This document shows, piece after piece, positions 43,431 through 52,324 of a DNA stretch of 64,000 nucleotides. The stretch lies in NCBI RefSeq assembly GCF_004362215.1, contig NZ_SNWR01000001.1, positions 4,074,001 to 4,138,000 of the forward strand, given 5' to 3'. Source of the stretch: Paractinoplanes brasiliensis (GTDB taxonomy: Bacteria > Actinomycetota > Actinomycetes > Mycobacteriales > Micromonosporaceae). The first letter of the stretch is position 1, and every line of letters starts with the position of its first letter. Position numbers and translations under genes: made by a program. Under the pieces are notes generated by a model. It was given only the letters and a program-made list of their open reading frames with translations, did no database searches and was not told where the DNA came from.

Positions 43431-44191
43431 ACTTCAGCGTGCCGACCGCCGAGCTGCTGGCCCTCATGCTCGGCGCGGCGCGTACGGGGGCCTGGTTGAT
43501 GGTGTGCCCGCCGTTCAACTCGCGGCTCATCCCCGGCACGGTCAAGGCGCTGCTCTCGGTCGGGCTGACCCTGCCGATGGCGCCCCACCTGCGTGGCTCG
43601 CTGCCGTCGCTGCAGACCTCGGACATCATCTTCAGCGTCCTGATCCAGGTCTTCATCGGCGCCGGGCTGGGCTTCGTCACCGCGGTGCTGTTCGCCGCGG
43701 TGCAGGCCGCCGGTGACCTGATCGACCTGTTCGGCGGTTTCACCCTGGCCATGGGCTACGACCCGCTGTCGCAGAGCCAGAGCTCGATCTTCGGCCGGTT
43801 CTACAACCTCGTCGCGATCACGCTGCTCTTCGCCACCGAGGGCCATCAGCTGGTGCTGCGCGGCTTCCTGCAGAGCTTCAAGACAGTGCCGCTGAACTGG
43901 ACGTTCTCGACCGGCGCGTTCACCGAGCTGCTGATCAAAGGTCTCGGCGACATGTTCATGGCCGCCGTCCAGATCGCCGGGCCGCTGGTCGCCATCCTGT
44001 TCCTCACCGACGTGGCGTTCGGCCTGCTCAACCGGGTCGCACCGGCGCTCAACGCGTTCCAGCTCGGCTTCCCCGCCAAGATCTTCATGGTGCTGCTGAT
44101 CTCGGGTATCGCCATCACCGCCCTTCCCGGCGTGGTCGACTCGATCGTGAAGCGCGCGGTCGACGCGGTGCTTCAGCTCACCGGTACCTAG
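43427..44191 (+). CDS. fliR: flagellar export gate protein FliR
   Basis: This is a 254-residue membrane protein with about six hydrophobic helices. It has the family segments FNSRLIPGTVKALLSVGLTLPMAP, GFTLAMGYDPLSQSQSS, and the C-terminal FGLLNRVAPALNAFQLGFPAKI. It is the single-copy centre of the FliPQR gate. fliQ, normally located between fliP and fliR, is absent. It lies 8 bp before flhB. Confidence 0.95.
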   Translation: MNFSVPTAELLALMLGAARTGAWLMVCPPFNSRLIPGTVKALLSVGLTLPMAPHLRGSLPSLQTSDIIFSVLIQVFIGAGLGFVTAVLFAAVQAAGDLIDLFGGFTLAMGYDPLSQSQSSIFGRFYNLVAITLLFATEGHQLVLRGFLQSFKTVPLNWTFSTGAFTELLIKGLGDMFMAAVQIAGPLVAILFLTDVAFGLLNRVAPALNAFQLGFPAKIFMVLLISGIAITALPGVVDSIVKRAVDAVLQLTGT

Positions 44192-44199
44192 GGGGTGAG

Positions 44200-45291
44200 A
44201 TGTCGGGCGAGAAAACCGAACAACCGACACCCCAGAAACTCAAGAAGGCCAAGCGAGAGGGCCAGATCGGCCGCAGCCAGGACATCGGGGCCTGGTTCGG
44301 CATGCTGGCCGCGAGCGTCATGCTGCCGCGCACCCTGGAATCGGCGATGGGACACGCCGAGGAGATCGTGAAGCAGTTCCCCGACGTCATCGCCGACCCG
44401 CAGCCGGCGCAGGCGCTGGCCCTGCTCAAAGAGGCCGGCATGGGCACCGTGTGGGCGGTGCTGCCGCTCTCGCTGACGATGATGGTGGTCGGCATCGCGG
44501 CGGCCGGGGCCCAGGGCGGCATCCGGGTCGCGACCAAGCTGTTCATCCCCAAGTTCAACCGCCTCAACCCGTGGCCCGGGCTCAAGCGCATGCTCGGCCC
44601 GCAGGCCCTCTGGGAGGGCACCAAGGCCCTGGTCAAGACCGGCGTGCTGGCCGGCGTGCTCTACGCCACCACCAAGGACGTCTTCCCGGCGCTGATGAGC
44701 GCCGGGCAGTTGCCGTTGCCCGCGCTGTTCGGCACGGTCGTGGACGCCGCCCTCAACCTGATCCGGGCCGCCTCCGTGGCCGGCATCGCGATGGCCGCGG
44801 CCGACTACTTCGTCGTGCGCCGGCGCACCAACAAGCAGCTGCGCATGACCAAGGAAGAGGTCAAGCAGGAATACAAGAACAGCGAGGGCGACCCGCTGAT
44901 CAAGGCACAGATCCGGGCCCGGCAGATGGCGATGGCGCGGAACCGGCAGATGGCCGACGTGCCGACCGCCGACGTGGTGATGGTCAACCCGACCCACGTG
45001 GCCGTGGCGCTGCGCTACGAGCCGCAGAAGGGCGCGCCGCGTGTGGTCGCCAAGGGCCAGGGCCCGCTCGCCACCAAGATCCGGGAACTGGCGGGGGAGC
45101 ACCGGGTCCCCATGGTCGAGGACAAGCCGCTGGCCCGGGCGCTGTACGGCGGCGTCGAGGTGGGCAGCGAGATCCCGGCCGAGTTCTTCGGCGCGGTGGC
45201 CCGGGTGCTGGCGTTCGTCATGAGCCTGAAGGCGAAGGGCTCGGCGGCAGGCCTGCACCGCAACCCTCATTCCGAATCAGAAGCCGCATAA
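44200..45291 (+). CDS. flhB: flagellar export switch protein FlhB
   Basis: This is a 363-residue protein starting with SGEKTEQPTPQKLKKAKREG, the usual basic N-terminus. Four transmembrane regions are followed by a cytoplasmic domain with the self-cleavage motif NPTH (Asn263-His266 in VVMVNPTHVAVALRY). Cleavage there switches export from rod-hook to filament substrates. It is the last gene of the fliM unit; flhA has its own promoter. Confidence 0.96.
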   Translation: MSGEKTEQPTPQKLKKAKREGQIGRSQDIGAWFGMLAASVMLPRTLESAMGHAEEIVKQFPDVIADPQPAQALALLKEAGMGTVWAVLPLSLTMMVVGIAAAGAQGGIRVATKLFIPKFNRLNPWPGLKRMLGPQALWEGTKALVKTGVLAGVLYATTKDVFPALMSAGQLPLPALFGTVVDAALNLIRAASVAGIAMAAADYFVVRRRTNKQLRMTKEEVKQEYKNSEGDPLIKAQIRARQMAMARNRQMADVPTADVVMVNPTHVAVALRYEPQKGAPRVVAKGQGPLATKIRELAGEHRVPMVEDKPLARALYGGVEVGSEIPAEFFGAVARVLAFVMSLKAKGSAAGLHRNPHSESEAA

Positions 45292-45364
45292 CCTCGAAGT
45301 TAGGAGATTTCCTCACATAGGTACCTCGTACGAGGGAAGATCGGCTTTGCGGGAGCAGTCCCTG

Positions 45365-45390
45365 CTCAGCGAAGGCGACGGAACGCCGAA
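45365..45390 (+). promoter_or_regulatory. FliA-type promoter of flhA
   Basis: CTCA (45365-45368), 16 bp, GCCGAA (45385-45390), a perfect consensus match in the 134-bp gap after flhB. No TcrA-like repeat is visible upstream. Confidence 0.65.
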
Positions 45391-45425
45391 CAGAAAAACG
45401 CCAGGACGGCGAACCGTGCGCAGGG

Positions 45426-47513
45426 ATGGCTCCAACGTCCACTCCTCCAGAAGGTGCCGTGAAGAACCGCAACATCAGCCGCCTTGCCATACCCGTCGGG
45501 GTCATTGGCATCATCCTCATGATGGTCGTGCCCATGCCGACCGTCCTGTTGGACACGCTGATCGCGCTCAACATCACGGCGGCCCTGCTGATCCTGCTGG
45601 TCAGCATGTTCGTGCAGAAGCCGCTCGACTTCTCGGTGTTCCCGGCGCTGCTGCTGGTGGCCACCCTGTTCCGCCTCGCGCTCAACATCAGCGCGACCCG
45701 TCTGGTGCTGCGCGACGGCGACGCCGGCAAGGTCATCCACGCGTTCGGCAGCTTCGTCGTCGGTGGCAACCTCGTCATCGGTCTGGTCATCTTCCTGATC
45801 CTGGTGATTGTCCAGATGGTCGTGGTAACCAAGGGCGCCGAGCGCGTGGCCGAGGTCGGCGCCCGGTTCACCCTCGACGCCATGCCGGGTAAGCAGATGG
45901 CGATCGACGCCGACCTGAACGCCGGACTGATCGACGAGGACCAGGCCAAGAAGCGCCGTGCCGAGGTGGCGGCCGAGGCCGAGTTCTACGGCGCCATGGA
46001 CGGTGGCTCCAAGTTCGTCAAGGGCGACGCCATCGCCGCCATCATCATCACGCTGATCAACCTCGTCGGCGGGTTCGCGATCGGCGTGGCCCAGCAGGGC
46101 ATGGCGGCCGGCGACGCGATGAACCACTACAGCCTGCTGAGCATCGGCGACGGCCTGGTCTCGCAGATCCCCGCGCTGCTGCTGTCGGTGGCCACCGGTC
46201 TGATCGTGACCCGGTCGGCGACCTCGGGCGACATGGGCTCGACGGTCACCGCCCAGCTCAGCCAGAACAAGCTCGCGCTGCGCATCGCCGGCGGCGCCGC
46301 GCTCGCCCTCTGCGTCATCCCCGGGCTGCCCAAGCTGCCCTTCCTGCTGGTCGGCGCGGCCGTCCTGATCGCCGCCCAGCGGCTCAAGGACCCGGTGCCC
46401 GAGGACGAGGAGGCAGCGGCCGTGGCGGCCGGCGAGGCGCCCGAGATGCCGCCGGCCGACTCGCCCGAGCAACTCCTCGGCGAGATGCGCGTGGACCCGT
46501 TGGAGCTGGCGCTCTCACCCGACCTGGTCGACCTGGTCGACGCCAGCAGCGGGGACCTGCTCGACCGCGTACGGGCTCTGCGCCGCAAGATGGCCATGGA
46601 GCTGGGCGTGATCATGCCGCCGGTGCGTACGCGTGACGACCTCGACCTGCCGCTGTCCTCGTACGCGATCCGGATCTCGGGGGTCGACGCCGGATCCGGT
46701 GAGGCGCCGCCGGGCACGGTGCTGGCGATCGGCGACGGCCTGCAGGGGCTGCCGGGCAAGGCCGGAGTCGAACCCGTTTTCGGCCTGCCCGGCAAGTGGG
46801 TGCCGTCCGAGCTGCACTACCAGGCCGAGTTGTCCGGCGCGACCGTCGTCGACCGGGCCAGCGTGATCATCACGCACCTGGCCGAGGTGGTTCGCAGCAA
46901 CGCGAGCCGGCTGCTCAGCCGCGAGGACGTGCGCGCGCTGACCGAGATGGTCAAACGCACCCACCCCGTCGTGGTCGAGGAGCTGACCCCCGCGGTGCTC
47001 AGCCTCGGCCAGATCCAGAAAGTGCTTCAGGCGCTCCTCGACGAGGGCGTGCCGATCCGCGACCTCGTACGCATCTTCGAGGCGCTCTCCCTTCGAGCAA
47101 AGGTCTCCGTCGACCAGGACAGCCTGGTCGAGGCGGCCCGCGCGGCGCTGGGCCCCGCCATCGCGGCCCAGTACACGACCGCCGGCCGGCTCACGGTGAT
47201 CACGCTCGACCCCATGCTCGAGCAGCAACTGCTCGAATCTCTGCGGCCCAGTGAGACGGGGGCCTTCATGGCGATCGACGGCATGCGTGCCGAGGCGATC
47301 GTCAGCGAGGCGGCCCGGCTCACCGAGACCGCGGAACAGCAGGGTCTGGCCCCGGTGCTGGCCTGCTCGCCACAGCTGCGGCTGCCACTGATGCGACTTC
47401 TGCGCGCCGGATCGCGCCGAGTTCAGGTGTTGTCGTACGGCGAAATCTCTGGTTCCACAGCACAGATCGAGACGATTGGGGTGGTCAACGGTGCCTACGC
47501 GGGTGCTGCTTGA
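45426..47513 (+). CDS. flhA: flagellar export protein FlhA
   Basis: This is a 695-residue protein if ATG 45426 is used; GTG 45459 (684 residues) has a better ribosome-binding site and may be the true start. The N-terminal half has eight hydrophobic segments and the FHIPEP-region motifs SVFPALLLVATLFRLALNISATRLVL and AKQMAIDADLNAG-like PGKQMAIDADLNAGLI. The cytoplasmic half forms the nonameric ring that docks export substrates. The last bases overlap the flhF-like gene. Confidence 0.95.
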   Translation: MAPTSTPPEGAVKNRNISRLAIPVGVIGIILMMVVPMPTVLLDTLIALNITAALLILLVSMFVQKPLDFSVFPALLLVATLFRLALNISATRLVLRDGDAGKVIHAFGSFVVGGNLVIGLVIFLILVIVQMVVVTKGAERVAEVGARFTLDAMPGKQMAIDADLNAGLIDEDQAKKRRAEVAAEAEFYGAMDGGSKFVKGDAIAAIIITLINLVGGFAIGVAQQGMAAGDAMNHYSLLSIGDGLVSQIPALLLSVATGLIVTRSATSGDMGSTVTAQLSQNKLALRIAGGAALALCVIPGLPKLPFLLVGAAVLIAAQRLKDPVPEDEEAAAVAAGEAPEMPPADSPEQLLGEMRVDPLELALSPDLVDLVDASSGDLLDRVRALRRKMAMELGVIMPPVRTRDDLDLPLSSYAIRISGVDAGSGEAPPGTVLAIGDGLQGLPGKAGVEPVFGLPGKWVPSELHYQAELSGATVVDRASVIITHLAEVVRSNASRLLSREDVRALTEMVKRTHPVVVEELTPAVLSLGQIQKVLQALLDEGVPIRDLVRIFEALSLRAKVSVDQDSLVEAARAALGPAIAAQYTTAGRLTVITLDPMLEQQLLESLRPSETGAFMAIDGMRAEAIVSEAARLTETAEQQGLAPVLACSPQLRLPLMRLLRAGSRRVQVLSYGEISGSTAQIETIGVVNGAYAGAA

Positions 47514-49092
47514 GGGGCCGGCCATCGAGCCGTTGCTGGCTCAGGTGCGCGATGAGTACGGCTCCCGTGTCCGGATCATCTCCGCCGACAAGGTCCGTAG
47601 TGGCGGTGTCGGCGGGTTCTTCGCCAAACAGCACTACGAGCTGTCGGTCGAGGTGCCGGACCCGAACGAGGACAGGAATGACATGGCTCAGCGGACGAAA
47701 ACGGCCGACACCGGCCAGCACAGCCTGGAACGGCTCCTCGAACGGGCCGAGTCGCAGGACCGGGTGGACGACGGGGGCCGCTCGGCGCCACGCCCGTTCG
47801 GCACAGCCTCACCGCGGTCGGTGACGCCGGCGACGTTCGGCGCGGCCCGGCCGGTCGAGACCGCGCCCCGGCCGGCGGCCGAGAACGCCTTCGGGGCCGA
47901 CGAGGGGCGCAACGCCGCGTTCGGGGACACCGGGGCCGCGTTCGCCGAGCTGATGGCCGGTCTCAACAGCGGCGATCAGCTCGCGTCGCGACCCAAGCCG
48001 CCGCCCCGGGAGGAGCCGGCCCCGACCGTACGGCCGTTCCGCCCGGCCGCGGCCAGTGAGGCGCCGGTCAACGTGGCCCGGACACCCACTGCTCCGGCCC
48101 CGGCGCCGGTCATGCCGCCCGCACCACCGGCCCGACCGGCGGCGGCGCCGATGTCGCCCGCAGCTCCCTCCTTCACGCCGGCGCCGCCAACGCCCGCAGC
48201 GGCGGCCGCGCACACCTCGCCCGCCCACGACCTGGCCGAGCGGATCGGCGGGCTGGCGAGCGAGATCGAGATCGACGAGGCACCGCCACCCGCGCCCGAA
48301 CCGCCCGCCGCGACGCCGAACGCGGCCGAGACGTACGGGCTCAAGCCGGTCTCCGCCGCCCCGGCGGCCCAGGCGAACCCGCCGGTCGCGGACAACGAGC
48401 CGGTCATCCGGAACCTCATGTCGGTGGGCATGCCGGAGGAGATGGCCCGTCAGATCACCGGCAGCGACACGTACGCCGGGGTCCTCAGCGTGCTGGCCGC
48501 GCGACCCAGCGCGCCGGCCGTTCCCGACGGGCCGGGCGAGATCCTGGTGCTCGCGGGCGACATCAACCTGGGTGTCGCCATGGGCCGCCAGCTGCTCGAG
48601 CAGATCGGCGTGCCGGAGAATCATCTCCTGCTCGCCGCCCAGTCGACCGCCGGCACCGGGCTGCACTCGTCCCGGTTGATCTCGTCGCCGGAGGCGGCCG
48701 AGGGACGCGCCGAGAAGCTGCACGGCGCCGACGAACCCTGGGTCGTCGTGCTCGAGGCGCCGGTGGGCGGCACCGACCCCATCTGGGTCAACGAGATGTG
48801 CGACGCGATCGGGGCGACAGCGGTCTGGGCCGTCGTCGACGCCACCCGCAAGACCGCCGACAGTGCCCGCCACTTGCGTACGCTCGGCGAGGTCGAGTCG
48901 CTGATGGTGCACGGCGTCGAACTGACCGGCGACCCGGCCTCGGTGCTCGGCCTCGACCTGCCGATCTATTCGCTGGACGGCAAGCCGGCCACCCCGCACG
49001 CCTGGGCCGCCATGCTCTGCGCGCGGATCGCGTCCGACGTCACGCCGGTCGCCGCGGCGCCGCGCCGCGTCACCCGCTCGGTGCGGCCGTGA
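47491..49092 (+). CDS. FlhF-like protein without a P-loop
   Basis: This is a 533-residue protein starting at GTG 47491, overlapping flhA by 23 bp. Residues 1-55 match the FlhF N-terminal region: EYGSRVRIISADKVRSGG with GGFFAKQHYELSVEV. A Pro/Ala-rich linker of about 230 residues follows. The C-terminal domain (from about residue 350) aligns by eye with an SRP-type NG domain, including LEAPVGGTDP, VVDATRK and LDLPIYSLDGKP. However, the P-loop site reads LAGDINLGVAMGRQ with no GKT/GKS. It is probably unable to hydrolyse GTP. FlhF normally sets flagellar position and number. Confidence 0.65.
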   Translation: MPTRVLLEGPAIEPLLAQVRDEYGSRVRIISADKVRSGGVGGFFAKQHYELSVEVPDPNEDRNDMAQRTKTADTGQHSLERLLERAESQDRVDDGGRSAPRPFGTASPRSVTPATFGAARPVETAPRPAAENAFGADEGRNAAFGDTGAAFAELMAGLNSGDQLASRPKPPPREEPAPTVRPFRPAAASEAPVNVARTPTAPAPAPVMPPAPPARPAAAPMSPAAPSFTPAPPTPAAAAAHTSPAHDLAERIGGLASEIEIDEAPPPAPEPPAATPNAAETYGLKPVSAAPAAQANPPVADNEPVIRNLMSVGMPEEMARQITGSDTYAGVLSVLAARPSAPAVPDGPGEILVLAGDINLGVAMGRQLLEQIGVPENHLLLAAQSTAGTGLHSSRLISSPEAAEGRAEKLHGADEPWVVVLEAPVGGTDPIWVNEMCDAIGATAVWAVVDATRKTADSARHLRTLGEVESLMVHGVELTGDPASVLGLDLPIYSLDGKPATPHAWAAMLCARIASDVTPVAAAPRRVTRSVRP

Positions 49093-49328
49093 TCCGTCCG
49101 TCGGTCCTGCTGTTCGCGCTCCTGATGAGCGCGCCGGCGCTGTACCGCTACGTGCTCGACCAGGTCGACATCACCGAGGTTCTGATCCGGTTCGTGATCG
49201 CCGTGCCGATCGCCGCCCTGCTGCTCGCCGGGTTGCGATTCGTCACCGCGGGATACGGCCGGCCGGAGGGGAAGCCGGAAGGCACCCCGGTGACACCGAC
49301 CCCGCTCGACGCGGAGAAGCCGGCCTGA
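49089..49328 (+). CDS. 79-residue membrane protein after the flhF-like gene
   Basis: It starts at GTG 49089, overlapping the flhF-like stop codon as GTGA. Two hydrophobic segments are present: residues 4-20 and about 28-50, the second being LIRFVIAVPIAALLLAG. A Pro/Gly/Lys/Glu tail (GKPEGTPVTPTPLDAEKPA) is probably cytoplasmic. The function is unknown; tight coupling to the flagellar operon suggests a role in basal-body assembly or positioning. A bidirectional terminator follows. Confidence 0.65.
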   Translation: MIRPSVLLFALLMSAPALYRYVLDQVDITEVLIRFVIAVPIAALLLAGLRFVTAGYGRPEGKPEGTPVTPTPLDAEKPA

Positions 49329-49338
49329 CAGGTCCACA

Positions 49339-49380
49339 CGAGAAAGGGGGTGACCGCTTCGGCGGCCACCCCCTTTCTCG
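49339..49380. terminator. bidirectional terminator between convergent flagellar operons
   Basis: A 14-bp perfect stem (CGAGAAAGGGGGTG and CACCCCCTTTCTCG) with an inner CCGC/GCGG stem closes the plus-strand flhA unit and the minus-strand fliK unit. It carries A/T at the base on both sides. Confidence 0.9.
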
Positions 49381-49387
49381 CTGTGTC

Positions 49388-51295
49388 CTAGGCGTGCGTG
49401 TCCAGCCGTCCCGAGCCCGGAGCGGCGGGCCGGATCGTCGGCACGTTGGTCGTCTCGCCGGCGGCGGTGTTGGGGCCGCCGTCGCGACGACCGCCGGGGT
49501 AACCGGCCGCGGCGAACTGCTGCCGCGCCTGCTCCTGCTGGGCGTTGCCCTGCCGCAGGTCCAGCGAGGTGTTCCGGAACCCGGCGTTGTCGAGCTCGCG
49601 CCGCAAATCGTCCAGGGCGTTGCGCAGCGCCTCGTTGCCCGCGTCGGTGCCGCTGGTCAACTGCACGTTGATCTCGCCGTTGCGGATCTCGGCCACCACC
49701 TGCACCGGGCCCAGGTCGGCCGGGTGCAGGTTCACGGTCAGCCGGTGCACCCCGTCGGCGTCCAGCCTGAGCGGAACGATCCGCATGGCCAGCTGCGCGG
49801 CCGGCGGCTGGAACGCCGGTGACGAGGCGGGCGGCGGCGGGGTGCCGGCGGCGGGGGCGGCCGGGGCGGTCGCCTGGGGACCGGAGACTCCGGCCGGCCC
49901 TGCCTGGCCGAGCGTGCCGGGGTTCGCTGCGCCGTCGGGCGCCACACCCGGCGCGGCGGCCGGGTTGACCGGGTTGGCACTGGTCGTGCCGGCGGTGGGA
50001 TCGGCGGCGGCCGGGTCGGGCCGGACGCCGGTCGAAGCCGGGGCGGCCGTGGGATCGGGTGCGGCGGTGTCGGCAGGCGGGGCGTCAGCCGGTGTGGTGC
50101 CGGTGGCCGCGGGGATGCCGGTGGCCGTGGTGCCGGTGGGCGTGTTCGTGCCTGTGGGTGGGGCGGCGGCTGCGGCGTCGGCCGGCGGGGGGCTGGGCGG
50201 GGTCAGACCGGCTGGGCGCGGCCCGGCGATCGGGGTCTCGTTGGTGGGCGGCAGGGTCGGCTGGGTCGTGCCGGGCGCGGCGGCGGGAACCGGGCCGGCC
50301 GGGGCCGGGGTGCCGGTGGTGTCGGCAGGGTGGCCGTCCGCGGTGGGCTGGGCGGCGCCGCTCTGGGCGATCTGCGCGGCCAGGGCCGGCGGAAGCGGGG
50401 TGCCCGTGCCCTGCGCCGCCGGGGCGGGTGGATTCGGGATTCCAGCGGGAGCAGGCTGCTGGGGCGGGCCGCCCTCGAGGGTGACGGCCGGCCGGATCGC
50501 CGGTTGTGGCGTGTCGGCTGCCGTGTCCGGGGGCGTGGCCGGCTGAGCGGCCGCCGAGGGCAACGCTGCGCCCGCTGCCGGCGCGACGCCGGCCTGCGTG
50601 ACCGTGACCGAGGCGGTGGACTGGGCTTCGGGTGTCAGGACGTCGTCGCCTGCGCTCGGGTCTTCGGCGCTGCTGTCCGCCTTTCCGCCGATAGCGGAAG
50701 CGACGGGGACCTGTCCAGTTCCGGCCTCTGCAGCGCTGTCCCGGCCGTCGGCTCGGTCAGCCCGCGGCCGGTTCTCGGTTCCATTGCGGTTGTCGGTCCG
50801 GGTGCGGTCGTCGGCCCGGTCGGTGTGGCCTCGATCGGCGTCGGTCCGCGCTGTGGCGTCGCGCGGTGCCCCGTCCCGGTCGGCGGCGCGGCGCTGATCA
50901 GCCCGGTCGGCGGCCTTGCCGGCTGCGGCCCGATCGGTGGCGGCCCGGTCCGCGGCCGCCCTGTTGGTGGCAGCTCGGTCGGCGGCGGCCCGGTTCGCCG
51001 CGGCGGCCCGGTCGGCGGCCTCGCGTTGCAGCGCGCTCCGCCCGGAGGCGGCCCGCTCGGCCTCGGCCCGCCGGTCGGCCGCGCGGTCCTCGGCGGCTCT
51101 GTTCCCGGCCTCGCGGCGCCCGGCGGCGGCGCGGTCCCCGGTGCGGGTCGTGTCGTCGCGTTTCGGCTTGTCGAGCTCGGCCGAGAGCGCGGAGCCGAAC
51201 TCCTGCGCGCCCTCACCCCGTTTGGTGGCGGGCCGGCGGCCGATGTCGGCGGCCGGCGTGCGGTCGGCCCCGCTGACGGAATTCGGCATCTGCAT
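49388..51295 (-). CDS. fliK: flagellar hook-length control protein FliK with repeat-rich N-terminus
   Basis: This is a 635-residue protein starting at ATG 51295 with a GGAGAGG ribosome-binding site. Residues about 55-155 are Ala/Arg/Asp repeats of period five (RAAxD/N type), and residues 190-500 are Pro/Ala/Thr-rich. The C-terminal Flg_hook domain (about 515-600) has VHRLTVNLHPADLGPVQVV and the helix EALRNALDDLRRELDNAG. It measures hook length and triggers the FlhB switch. The disordered region would act as the ruler. Confidence 0.9.
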   Translation of the reverse strand: MQMPNSVSGADRTPAADIGRRPATKRGEGAQEFGSALSAELDKPKRDDTTRTGDRAAAGRREAGNRAAEDRAADRRAEAERAASGRSALQREAADRAAAANRAAADRAATNRAAADRAATDRAAAGKAADRADQRRAADRDGAPRDATARTDADRGHTDRADDRTRTDNRNGTENRPRADRADGRDSAAEAGTGQVPVASAIGGKADSSAEDPSAGDDVLTPEAQSTASVTVTQAGVAPAAGAALPSAAAQPATPPDTAADTPQPAIRPAVTLEGGPPQQPAPAGIPNPPAPAAQGTGTPLPPALAAQIAQSGAAQPTADGHPADTTGTPAPAGPVPAAAPGTTQPTLPPTNETPIAGPRPAGLTPPSPPPADAAAAAPPTGTNTPTGTTATGIPAATGTTPADAPPADTAAPDPTAAPASTGVRPDPAAADPTAGTTSANPVNPAAAPGVAPDGAANPGTLGQAGPAGVSGPQATAPAAPAAGTPPPPASSPAFQPPAAQLAMRIVPLRLDADGVHRLTVNLHPADLGPVQVVAEIRNGEINVQLTSGTDAGNEALRNALDDLRRELDNAGFRNTSLDLRQGNAQQEQARQQFAAAGYPGGRRDGGPNTAAGETTNVPTIRPAAPGSGRLDTHA

Positions 51296-51328
51296 GCGCC
51301 TCTCCTGCTTATCGGTCGATCGACGGGG

Positions 51329-52324
51329 TCATCCGCCGAGAGCGGCGAGGGCCTTCTGGACCTTCGGGACGTACGCCTGGGTCTCCCGGAACGGCGGGAT
51401 GCCGCCGTACCGGTGCACCGCGCCGCCGCCCGCGTTGTAGGCGGCCAGGGCCAGCGGCAGCGACTTGAACTCGCGTAGGTTGCGGGCCAGCAGCTTGGCC
51501 CCGCCGTCGATCGCCTGCGCCGGGTCGAACGAGTTCTTGACGCCCAGGCCGCGCGCGGTCGACGGCATGAGCTGCATCAGGCCCTGGGCGCCGGCCTTGC
51601 TGACCGCCGTGGGGTCGTACCCGGATTCCACCTTGGCAACCGCCGCGAGCAGCTTGGGGGAGACGCCGTACTTGTTGCCGGCCTGCACGAACAGGTCGGC
51701 GTAGGGCACTCCGGCGAGCGAGCCGGCGCCCTGCAAGCCGGCCGGGCGGATGGTGGAGACGGCGTTCTGCGGGGTGACCGCGACGTCCGGCACGACGCGG
51801 CGGATGTGCGTCGGCTTCTCGTACACGGTCTGGATCTTGACGTGGTCGCCGGGCTTGGGGGCCGCGATCATCTTGTTGTCGCCGACGTAGATGGCGACGT
51901 GGTCGACGGGGGAGTCGAAGGCGAGGATGTCACCCGGCTTGGCCTGGGCCAGGCTGGCCACCGGCTCGCCCGCCTTGGCCTGCTGGTGTGACAGGCGGGG
52001 CAGCTTGATGCCCAGGTCGGCGTAGGCCCGCTGGATCAGCGACGAGCAGTCCAGACCCTTGTCCGGATCGGTGCTGCCGAAGACGTACGGGGTGCCGAGG
52101 TACTTCTTGGCCGCGTCGACGACGTTCTGGCCGGTGGCCTGGCTGTTCAGCCGCATCCCGGTCCCGGCCTGGCCGGTGGCGGTCGCGAGCGCGCTGGCGA
52201 AATTGCTGGTGGCGCCGGTGGTGGCGACCGTGCCGGCGGCTCCCGGGGCGGGGTTGACCGGCTTGAGCCCGAGCTGACCCTGGAGCTCCTGGATGCGGTT
52301 GAGCACCCCGGTGACACCGATCAT
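51329..52324 (-). CDS. bifunctional NlpC/P60 endopeptidase and SLT transglycosylase, flagellar
   Basis: This is a 331-residue protein starting at ATG 52324, overlapping the fliJ stop codon by four bases. Residues 65-175 form an NlpC/P60 cysteine peptidase: Cys93 in LDCSSLIQRAY, His142 in PVDHVAIYVG, and His161. Residues 205-325 form a lytic transglycosylase: Glu233 in AKVESGYDPTA, then GAQGLMQLMPSTARG and LAAYNAGGGAV. No signal peptide is visible, so export through the flagellar apparatus, as for FlgJ, is likely. It would cut both peptide and glycan parts of the thick wall for rod passage. Confidence 0.85.
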   Translation of the reverse strand: MIGVTGVLNRIQELQGQLGLKPVNPAPGAAGTVATTGATSNFASALATATGQAGTGMRLNSQATGQNVVDAAKKYLGTPYVFGSTDPDKGLDCSSLIQRAYADLGIKLPRLSHQQAKAGEPVASLAQAKPGDILAFDSPVDHVAIYVGDNKMIAAPKPGDHVKIQTVYEKPTHIRRVVPDVAVTPQNAVSTIRPAGLQGAGSLAGVPYADLFVQAGNKYGVSPKLLAAVAKVESGYDPTAVSKAGAQGLMQLMPSTARGLGVKNSFDPAQAIDGGAKLLARNLREFKSLPLALAAYNAGGGAVHRYGGIPPFRETQAYVPKVQKALAALGG

